Shown: positions 56,651 to 64,000 of the stretch, in pieces | How positions within the stretch are numbered: the stretch's first letter is position 1 | Layout of the letters: each line of letters opens with the position of its first letter | Assembly (NCBI GenBank): GCA_002786065.1 | Contig: NHNY01000038.1 | Span: 62,001-126,000, forward strand | DNA from: Microcyclospora pomicola | Taxonomy: Eukaryota > Ascomycota > Dothideomycetes > Capnodiales | Reading direction: 5' to 3' | Length of the DNA: 64,000 nt | Translations under genes and position numbers: made by a program | Notes under the pieces: generated by a model | Databases searched by the model: none | What the model saw: the letters and a program-made list of their open reading frames with translations, nothing else | Told to the model about the DNA's origin: nothing

Positions 56651-58009
56651 CTATCTTCGCACCGAGTCGAGCTCCTCGATAAAACGGTAGATGCCTTCGA
56701 AGCCTTGGTACTCAAGCGGACTGTGGTCGCTGGAGTATTGGCTGCCGGAGCGGATGGAGGCGTAGCCCGACTGCGAAGAGCGCGAGGCAGGGTGGGAGTG
56801 GAGGAAGATGATGTCGTTGTCCTCCTCATCCGAGTTGATGGATTGTGTTGAGTATGCTGGTGATGTGGAAGGGGTGAGCATGCTCCTGCATACGTCCATC
56901 GCTGCATGCTTGCGAGTGGAGGGTTTGAGTTCAGATGGCTGGTCGTAGAAGAAGCTGGCACTGTCTTCGCTGTTTTCGTCGCATGGAGCGAAGGGGAAGA
57001 GCAGAGCCATCTCGGTGCCTGCGAATGTGTCGAATGACTCATCCTGGACGACCATGCCACGAGTAATGCCGAGTTCGGCGCATAATCGCTCGACGGTATC
57101 GGCGTCACATCCTGGGAAGTGGACGCGGATATGAGATGCTTCGTATGTCAGAGGCAGGTCACCCAGCTCGGAGAGACGCTTCAAATCGTTGAAGACTGCG
57201 GCTAGATCCTTGAGGGCACGAGAGAAATCGACGGACAGGACGTCAAGCAGGCCGTTGGAGTTGAGGTGCTCAGCGGAAGCGTTGCAGGCCGTGTCAAACC
57301 CAGTCACGGTGCTCAATGGGGTCAGAGCAGTGATGGTAGGGTTGACCGGGAACTTGATCCAGCTGCCGGGCGTAGCCTTGGGCAGATCGCGCAGCTTACG
57401 ACCCGTCTCCTCTTGCAACGACGACACCGCCTTGTATCGCTTCTGTCCAGATGGCGACATACCATCGAATTGTGCCTTCTGGCCCGAGACGAAGAACGCC
57501 CGGACAGCCTGGGAGACATTGTTGATGACCTGAGCCTGGCTGGCCGGTGTGTGCGAGAAGTACCTAGCACCACCCGCCCGTCCGCCTCCAAGACTGTATC
57601 CGCCCGCGGTCCTGCCCAGCGTACCCCCGGTCAAGTTTGGACGCAGCGTAGACGCAAACGGAGCTCGGCCGGAAGACCGAGCGATGTACGCACTGACGCG
57701 AGACTTGGGGAACGCCGCACGATCGACCTTCGATCCAGCGTGGGAGGTCTCGGTCGAGAACTGGCGGATGGCATCGTTGATCTGACGGCGTGCGGTGGAG
57801 TAGAAGCGGTTCTGTCCCTGGCGAAGTCGTGCGAGCGGATGCAGCGGGTGTTTGGGAGTGTTTCGGACGAGGATGGGTTCGAGTTTGGCGGGTTGGCCGG
57901 CCAAGCGGTTCTCCAGCGCCCGGGACGCCTTTGCGAGGGCTTCTCGGATGCTCTTGGCATGCCTCGAGACAAGGCTATGCCACTGCACCATGCCTGGTAT
58001 GGGAGGCAT
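56651..58009 (-). CDS. Conserved Pezizomycotina protein (often labelled casein kinase II beta 2), likely mitochondrial
   Basis: One exon, 452 residues. The N-terminal half is rich in Arg, Ala and Ser (MVQWHSLVSRHAKSIREALA; HPLARLRQGQNRFYSTARRQ) with two further FYST/YFSH stretches, like mitochondrial presequences. The conserved centre reads RAPFASTLRPNLTGGTLGRT, then AGGYSLGGGRAGGARYFSHT, QVINNVSQAVRAFFVSGQKA and PVNPTITALTPLS. From memory these blocks define a Pezizomycotina family that databases often call casein kinase II beta 2 subunit. The true CK2 beta zinc ribbon (CPxC...CPxC) is absent, so I reject that name. The C-terminal ~100 residues are Ser/Asp-rich and disordered. Function is unknown; location in mitochondria is inferred from the N terminus only. 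Same strand as RRP42 downstream of it by 283 bp. Confidence 0.82.
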   Translation of the reverse strand: MPPIPGMVQWHSLVSRHAKSIREALAKASRALENRLAGQPAKLEPILVRNTPKHPLHPLARLRQGQNRFYSTARRQINDAIRQFSTETSHAGSKVDRAAFPKSRVSAYIARSSGRAPFASTLRPNLTGGTLGRTAGGYSLGGGRAGGARYFSHTPASQAQVINNVSQAVRAFFVSGQKAQFDGMSPSGQKRYKAVSSLQEETGRKLRDLPKATPGSWIKFPVNPTITALTPLSTVTGFDTACNASAEHLNSNGLLDVLSVDFSRALKDLAAVFNDLKRLSELGDLPLTYEASHIRVHFPGCDADTVERLCAELGITRGMVVQDESFDTFAGTEMALLFPFAPCDENSEDSASFFYDQPSELKPSTRKHAAMDVCRSMLTPSTSPAYSTQSINSDEEDNDIIFLHSHPASRSSQSGYASIRSGSQYSSDHSPLEYQGFEGIYRFIEELDSVRR

Positions 58010-58292
58010 GACGCGACGATATGGTGGTGCTCAGCACGAGAAGTGAGGTGATTGATGTCCAGTCGAGAGTGGTGGAGCGGGCAGCTGATAGTGGTGTCAT
58101 ATGCGATCGACAGGGTCTAGATGTGGCTGTGGTCAGCCACGGTGGCAAACGTCACGTGCGCAGAATTCAATGGACAGCAATGGCGAACACGTGATCGTCA
58201 CAGATGTTGGGAGAACCATGGTCAATGTAGAAGAAAGAACAGGGTGGATTTACCACGACAATCGGAGTTCGCGGCGCACCATACACATCAAG

Positions 58293-59459
58293 TTATGTTT
58301 CGACCCCAGCAAGACCGCTCATGACTTCCTCTCCCACGCCTCCCCTCTCCACCACCAGTTTGATCATCCTAGCAATCATTGCTCTGCTTGCACCTCCACG
58401 AGGAGGTCGCCAGACCGTAGCACCCTGATCGTTCTCTCTCACAGCAAAAGCTTCAGCAGGCGAGAGGGTGTTCACACCACCGCTTGCTGTAGTGTTGAGC
58501 GCATTCGGGACGCCTCCCGCCGTCAGTCTAGATGGAGGATCTACAGTTCTCAATGCGATCATCTTAAGCTCGCCGTTGTTGCTCTGCGAGACCGAGATGG
58601 CAAACACTGCATCGGCAACGGCTAGTTCGTCTCGTGAGGGATCAAAGAGGATGTTTTCTCCCACACACATGACGAGCAGTGTTGCTGGTGGCTTGCTTTG
58701 AACAGCAGTGCTGTCTTGACGTGCATAAAGATATGTTGATGCTTCCCAATCGTCGTTGAAGAGTGGATCTTCGTCCTTCTCAGATACCAGCGCTGGCAAT
58801 CGTGTGTCAAGTAAGGCGAGGTGTGTAGTAAGCGATAGAAGCGGGAGCGGATATGACAAGGGCTGTGACATGAGTAGAATCTATGAAAAGCTTGTCAGTA
58901 GTGAAGTCACTGCTGGGAGGTTGCTACGTCTCACGTCAATGTATAGCCGCCAATGGAAGCGTGTGTTGATCCATAGCCGGTCTTTCAGCTCTCTGTCGGC
59001 AAGTAGGGCCTCTGTGAGCATAGCTGAGAGAAAGACAGGCAACGCATCATCATCTCGCATGCCCGGGATCTCAATCGCGACCTCCAGCCATTCGTCTCTG
59101 CCTTTGCCAGCCGCGGTCCCGGTCCCTTGCTGTACCCCATCCACATCGTCCATATCAACATCTCGGCTCGAAGCAGTGCCTAAACCTAGCACACCTTCTG
59201 CAGCCACTTCACCACTCGTGCTGGCAGATAGGCGACTTTTCTCGACTTCAGCCTTGACCCCAACTATCGCCTCTGTACCGTCGGCGAAGCATATCCGCGC
59301 ACTGCCATTGGCGTTGGGTAGGAAGTCGGTTTCGGCGACCAGCGGACGGAAAGTGGTGGGAGAGCGGCCGTCTGGTCGAATAGGAGGGGTTTGGGCGAGT
59401 GAGGTGTGGAGGTATGAGAGTTCTGCTGGGGAGAGCGGGATGTTGGTGTAAGGCGCCAT
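58293..59459 (-). CDS. RRP42: Exosome ring subunit Rrp42 (EXOSC7)
   Basis: Exons 59459-58935 and 58880-58293 (54-nt intron) encode 370 residues; 59459 is the first ATG in the frame. RNase PH-fold features include LSPAELSYLHTSLAQTPPIR followed by PDGRSPTTFRPL, NGSARICFADGTEAIVGVKA and DRLWINTRFHWRLYIDILLM, the last across the splice. After the intron, LALLDTRLPALVSEKDEDPL and FNDDWEAS are diagnostic for Rrp42. The protein is a non-catalytic subunit of the six-member ring of the RNA exosome, which threads RNA to Rrp44 for 3'-5' processing of rRNA precursors and mRNA decay. It is longer than yeast Rrp42 (~265) mainly because of a Gly/Ala/Asp-rich insertion (SASTSGEVAAEGVLGLGTAS and onward, ~45 residues) in the first half, probably a surface loop, and an extra loop near the C terminus. 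Confidence 0.93.
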
Positions 59460-60630
59460 GCGCAATGCTGGAGTGGGTGTTTCGTATCCGCGTCGGAGGT
59501 GGGGTCAAGAATTGAAGGGTAAATGTGCACGTCGAATGCTCGATGATCTGTGTGCAGAAGATGTTTTGCTGAACAGGAGATTTGTGGTTGCGAGAGAAGA
59601 TGGGAATTTTCTCGAGGGTGCAAGAAAGAATGCGGTCGACCTACTGTACTGATCAAGCGGAGCAAGTCGCGGTGCTCTAGACGGCTATCTGGGAGGCTTT
59701 CAAATGCTGCTCTCAATGTCTCTCACTGCAACATTTCAAGTCTCCAGTCCGGCCACACAGTATAGAGTTGTGCATCGTCAAGTCATGTAAACTAACATCT
59801 CGCATGCATCGATCTACCATCTCACGTGCGATGAAACCAAGACGGGAATTGCGGCAGCGCAAGTGTGGTTTCAGCGATGATGAAGCGGCGTTCGGGCTGC
59901 ACTACTGTGTAGATCTACTGCCATCATCACCCTCGCTTGACGACATCGACTAGATGTACAGTCTTGGACGTGCTGCAATACGGCGACTGCACCCGTATCT
60001 TAAGCGGAAAGATATTGACAATGGATCGACTCGTGACGATGGGGTACAGCATGGACGGAGTATCGGGCAAAAGAGGCCATCATTTGTCACAGCCAGATCA
60101 TACCGCTGTCCTGGATGTGTCTGGACCGATGCAGCCCAAAGGTAGAGAGTCGATATGCGCCGGACACTCGGGAACTTTCGTTCCATCATCCTGGCATTTG
60201 CCCAGAAAGCATTGTAGTATCCTAACATGATCCCATGCAGCCAGAATGATCATTACATGAAGAGTAAGAATGATAATACCGTAATTATCGATGTATATTT
60301 CCATACCGTGCATTGTACAGTACAGTACATGAACTCAGCCCTGTTCTCCCGCATCCTTCCACGCAATCGTTCGGCCCCGGCACCTGTCGATGCATTTCTG
60401 TACCACTAACCAACTCCCTGACCTTAAGTTACAGTGCACCTGCTGTCGACCCAATCTTGAATCTTCCGCCTTCCGGTCGTCACTTCATCATTCTCTTGAT
60501 ATTCCTGACTTCTACTCTTCTTTGTTCTCGCATATCACTGCATTCCACGCCTGCATCATCTGGCCCCCACTATCACCACCATAACCACCCCGCAGCTCTT
60601 ATACATCCAGTATCTCACATCCCACAACCA
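59460..60630. promoter_or_regulatory. Divergent region RRP42 / small conserved protein
   Basis: 1.17 kb between start codons. The last 250 bp before 60631 are pyrimidine-rich, a usual leader/promoter sign. No gene is supported in between. Confidence 0.5.
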
Positions 60631-61354
60631 ATGCCACATCTACCCAACATGCCTATCATGCGCAACCCTTTCCGCAAACAGGATGAGAACGCCCGCCCCG
60701 GATCTCAGGGCAAGCCGACCGACAATGCCACCATCGACAAGCCGGTCGATGCGCAACAAAAAGCCGCGGTCGAGTACAAGTTAAGCGGTACAGTCTTGCC
60801 TCACATCCAGCTAGCTGAAAGACCTCCCACGACTGACAAGTCCTCTAGAAATCAACGACAGCGGCGTCTACCTCCCGCCCTCCCCCACCGAGCGCAAGAG
60901 CTTCTGGACCACCAGCTCGCGCTCCACCACCTCCAGCAACATCCGCAGCGCCATTGACGAGAACGAGCCCTTCAACATCTCTCGCGAATCCTTCGACTCG
61001 TACCGACGATCCTTCGTGAGTGTCGCATGACCGCGCTGCATCACCCCCCGCCCATCTGCTAACCCATTCTTTTCTCCCTCGTTACAGGACATCTCCGCGC
61101 GAAGTCCCATCATGGCCCCCAACGAAGCCCGCCAACGGCCGTCCCTCGACAGTCGGACCTTCCAGCCCCCGCCACGCATGTCGCTGGATGCCCGACCTAC
61201 CCACCCGCCGCCGTCTCGCAGTTCCAGCTCCTTCCTCCGACCGTGTCCGGAGCCCGAGGCGCAAAACCAGAGTGAGCAGTTTGAGGAGGTCGAGATTGAC
61301 GACGCGAAGCCGCAGAAGACCAAGCGGCGGGGCTTCTTCCGGGGAGAGAACTGA
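60631..61354 (+). CDS. Small conserved fungal phosphoprotein-like protein, unknown function
   Basis: Exons 60631-60787, 60849-61015 and 61088-61354 (introns 61 and 72 nt) encode 196 residues. The start is probably ATG 60631; two in-frame ATGs follow at 60649 and 60658, the latter giving MRNPFRKQDENARPG. The most conserved part lies across the first junction: VEYKLSEINDSGVYLPPSPT, then ERKSFWTTSSRSTTSSNIRS, and NEPFNISRESFDSYRRSFDI followed by SARSP. I recall near-identical blocks in uncharacterised proteins of other ascomycetes. The protein is otherwise disordered, Ser/Pro/Arg-rich and ends in a basic KRRGFFRGEN. SP and RxxS sites suggest regulation by phosphorylation. No domain or enzymatic residue is seen. 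A scaffold or short-linear-motif role is possible, but that is inference. Confidence 0.83.
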
Positions 61355-62244
61355 GGTAATAGCATTATTGTTTTGAGATTGAGGGGTATTGGCAATCATG
61401 TGCGGCGTTTTGGACGGGAAGGATTTGGCGTTTTTGGTTGGGCTGGGACATAATGATTATGGAATGACGACGGCGTCTTTGTATACGTTCAGGACGATAT
61501 GACGCGTAAGGACGTGGAGCGATCGAAGAATATGTAGTCGCGACTCACGATACACATACAGATCGCGAGAGAGGTCTCAGGCTTGGGGTCGGATGTAAAG
61601 ACTCCGAATGCACCGCGAGGGATGTTACAGATAGTAGACTTCACCGCAATTGCATAATTCAACATGAGACAAGCCGTGGCGTACACGAATGATGTGCTCT
61701 TTATGTACTGGACTTGCATATCATTCTAGAATCGAGAGCAGAGCATCAAGCGCGATACATGTGACGAACGTAATGTAATGTAGGTTGCTACATGCACCTA
61801 CCACACGCATGTAGGTGAAGCGAAAGCGCCGTAAGCAGTACCTACCTCCGGGAAGCTGTGGCGTCCGGATGAGAGACGGAGGAGATGGGGTGGACACGTC
61901 GGACGCGGAAGTAGCCTTGATCGGACGACGAACATGTTAACATCGTACCTACCTGACTATTCCATCCTGAATCTACATCATCCTTGACTGTTCACGGCCA
62001 ATATTCATCACTTGTCTCCTTCCATAGTATATGTCTAGATGCCTCGACCGAGGACGCGGACAGTCGAGACCTCAGAGCTCATGTGCCAACTGCATGCACT
62101 GCCCGCGCCACCATGTCTGATGATTGGAGGGACAGCATGCATGGGATGTTCGGGTTGCAGGTGGCCAAGCAAGGCTGCGGAACTTCAGACCTCTTCAGAG
62201 GCTCGCGTTCCCATTCATTGTATATCTTTCCAGATGTCTGAACG
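61355..62244. promoter_or_regulatory. Intergenic, promoter of the NACHT gene
   Basis: About 890 bp after the stop at 61354. No gene is supported; it must hold the promoter of the NACHT gene. Confidence 0.5.
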
Positions 62245-64000
62245 ATGAGTACGTCGAAGAAGCATGGCCTTCGAGCCAGTTTCAAGCGCATGTTGGATCG
62301 TACACCATCACCATCATCAGAAGCCACACAACCGCAGCCTGCATCGACCTCGCGATCAGACTCAGCAGCGACCAGTCCTGGCCCGCCTGACGAACCAGTA
62401 GCATCGACCACTGTCACCCAATCTCTTGCGATACACATACGCAACGAGCCGGGTCAGCGCATTTTTGATGCTGCAGTTCGTGATCTCACGGACGAGGATC
62501 GAGGGACCATCCGAAGTATCGTAGCCAATGACGATGTTGGCGCCGTCCGAGGTGTGCAAGACGCTGTCCTTGCTCAGCAGAAGACGTGCGAAGGCAAAGG
62601 CTGGACGATGTCAGTGAATGGCCATTCCTTGAGCCTTGGAGCCGTCGCGGGTTCTCTGTCACAGCTACTGGACAAAATTCAGCCTGGCCTAGATCTAATC
62701 TCTGAAGTGGCTGTAGTGATCAAGCCTGGATTTGATCTTGCTGCGAGCGTCGATCCGTTACATATAGGTATCGCTGTTGCGTTGATCAAAGCTATACTCG
62801 GCGTGATGGTCTTCTTCCAGGACCAGATGGAACGACTGCTGTCGGGAATCAAGACAGCAACTTTCCTGCTCAAGCAGATGAGTCTCTACTTTGAGTACTT
62901 CAAGCACGTGGATCTACCAAAGGAAGCCAGAAACCTGGAGGATGTACTGGCCAGCTCATACAGCCTGGTCTTCGCTTTCCTAGCCGTCGGTCATCGTGCT
63001 CTGTCCAAGCGAGGTCCACGGAGGGCGTGGGACCTGCTGTGGTCTCAGGCGATGATCAAAGAGTTCGAAGGCAGTTGTACCGCGGCTGGACAACGACTCG
63101 AGGTGGCTGCAAACCACTGTAACAGGAGCAGTAATCAGCGACAGCTGGCTGAGGTTAAGGAGCGTATCCAATTGAAACTCCATGAGATGAGGCGACTGGA
63201 CATTATACAGGCTACGATTGACGATCTGAACATCAAAATTGACCTTAAGGATCTGAAGATGAAATGCGCTGACGGGGCTGCGTATGATGCAACGGAGACC
63301 AAGCGAGAAGGCGTGCTCTTCGACTATTGCCTACATGGCACTCGCCTGAGGTTGATCGAGGAGATCACTTCATGGTGCCGACAGTCCGATCAAAGAGTGT
63401 TGTGGGTGCGAGGTATGGCAGGAACCGGCAAATCCACACTAGTCAGGACTATCGCTCGTCGGATAGACGAAGAACGCCTCCTTGCCGCCAGTTTCTTCTT
63501 TCGACAGGACATTGCTAAGCAAAACCATGGGGGGCTGTTTGTACCAAGCATTACTCTTCAGCTTCTCGCCAAATATCCAGCCCTGCGGCGCCACGTCGCA
63601 GCTGCGCTTGATGCAGAGCCAGTATTACCTGGTGGGCCGATGTCCAATCAGTTTGCGAAGCTAATCCAAAAACCCTTGTTGAGTGCGGGCATCAAAGACT
63701 TTGTACTTGTCGTAGATGCCCTAGATGAGTGCCGACCAGACCATGCTGTGGTCATCCTGAGAGAGCTCACTCAGCTTGCGCGGGAGACTGATATCCGAAT
63801 CGTCATCACTAGTCGACCGGACCAAGACTTGCTCAACATATTCGCCCACTGCAAGCCAGAAAGTACTCGACTCGAAGACATCAAGGAGGAAGAGTCCGAA
63901 GCTGACATCAGAGTCTTCCTCCAGAGTTGTTTTGCAACTCTGGTCGAAGAGGATGCGAACCAACAGGCATCGCAATTAGTCGCAGGCTGGCCTGGTGATG
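62245..64000 (+). CDS. NACHT-domain STAND protein (NLR-like), 5' part, runs off right edge
   Basis: From ATG 62245 the frame is open to the window edge: 585 complete codons without intron. Residues ~60-340 are an N-terminal helical domain (IHIRNEPGQRIFDAAVRDLT; GFDLAASVDPLHIGIAVALI; MSLYFEYFKHVDLP) of the type found before NACHT in fungal STAND proteins; I cannot place it firmly in the NACHT_N/NWD or Goodbye families. A coiled segment leads to AYDATETKREGVLFDYCLHG, then TRLRLIEEITSWC, and the NTPase: RGMAGTGKSTLVRTIARRI (P-loop ~390), FVLVVDALDECRPDH (Walker B ~490) and IRIVITSRPDQDL. The part expected next, usually WD40, ankyrin or TPR repeats, is outside the window. Such proteins act as signalling switches in fungal self/non-self recognition and cell-death pathways; ligand and effector here are unknown. 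Confidence 0.9.
   Translation, partial: MSTSKKHGLRASFKRMLDRTPSPSSEATQPQPASTSRSDSAATSPGPPDEPVASTTVTQSLAIHIRNEPGQRIFDAAVRDLTDEDRGTIRSIVANDDVGAVRGVQDAVLAQQKTCEGKGWTMSVNGHSLSLGAVAGSLSQLLDKIQPGLDLISEVAVVIKPGFDLAASVDPLHIGIAVALIKAILGVMVFFQDQMERLLSGIKTATFLLKQMSLYFEYFKHVDLPKEARNLEDVLASSYSLVFAFLAVGHRALSKRGPRRAWDLLWSQAMIKEFEGSCTAAGQRLEVAANHCNRSSNQRQLAEVKERIQLKLHEMRRLDIIQATIDDLNIKIDLKDLKMKCADGAAYDATETKREGVLFDYCLHGTRLRLIEEITSWCRQSDQRVLWVRGMAGTGKSTLVRTIARRIDEERLLAASFFFRQDIAKQNHGGLFVPSITLQLLAKYPALRRHVAAALDAEPVLPGGPMSNQFAKLIQKPLLSAGIKDFVLVVDALDECRPDHAVVILRELTQLARETDIRIVITSRPDQDLLNIFAHCKPESTRLEDIKEEESEADIRVFLQSCFATLVEEDANQQASQLVAGWPGD

Noticed and set aside
56651-58009. Casein kinase II beta subunit
   Set aside because: The CK2 beta zinc ribbon and acidic loop are absent; the protein instead has presequence-like and Gly-rich blocks.

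Overview
The window is nuclear DNA of a filamentous ascomycete (Pezizomycotina). Codon use, short introns (mostly 49-76 nt, GT-AG) and the closest family resemblances I recall point to a Dothideomycete, perhaps Mycosphaerellales/Capnodiales; that placement is inference. I see no rRNA, tRNA, CRISPR array or recognisable transposon. I call 25 protein genes; two run off the window, a Zn2Cys6 regulator at the left edge and a NACHT/STAND protein at the right edge. Exon junctions were read from splice signals and checked for reading phase.

Layout, left to right. 1-5.2 kb: Zn2Cys6 regulator (partial, -), about 1.5 kb with no supported gene, RPL6/eL6 (-) and RPN13 (+) diverging from one promoter. 5.6-12.8 kb: one 2,323-residue protein (-) joining a UPF1/ZNFX1-like SF1 helicase, an NF-X1-type zinc region and three CbbX/SpoVK-type AAA+ modules. 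13.4-21.4 kb: a fungal family often mislabelled GGPP synthetase (+), a mitochondrial rhomboid protease (-), a Tma17/Adc17-like proteasome assembly chaperone (+), verprolin/WIP (-), a mitochondrial membrane protein (+). 22-25 kb: secreted GH128 glucanase (+) converging on a patatin-like protein with no nucleophile serine (-). 25.9-30.5 kb: nucleoporin NUP84/107 (-) and cargo receptor ERV29/SURF4 (-). 30.5-33.4 kb: a 2.9 kb gene-poor stretch. 33.4-39.5 kb: membrane-anchored coiled-coil protein (+), a second Zn2Cys6 regulator (-), Cid2-like protein (-). 39.8-48.2 kb: DNA ligase I with a possible mitochondrial start (+), beta-tubulin (-), mitochondrial membrane protein (+), GPATCH1-like G-patch protein (-). 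49.5-54.9 kb: KIN1-type kinase (+) and CAF40/CNOT9 (+). 56.6-61.4 kb: a family often mislabelled casein kinase II beta 2 (-), exosome ring subunit RRP42 (-), small conserved protein of unknown role (+). 62.2 kb to the end: NACHT protein (+).

Most of the window is conserved housekeeping content: ribosome and proteasome (RPL6, RPN13, TMA17), RNA processing and decay (RRP42, CAF40, GPATCH1), nuclear pore and secretory pathway (NUP84, ERV29), cytoskeleton and polarity (TUB2, VRP1, KIN1) and DNA replication (CDC9). The less ordinary content is the helicase-AAA fusion, the two regulators, the GH128 enzyme and the NACHT protein. The best leads are the fusion protein, dual start sites in DNA ligase, a possible intron-retention switch in RPN13, the active-site-less patatin protein, a cysteine tail on the 13.4 kb protein, and a recurrent 12-bp palindrome in the gene-poor gaps.
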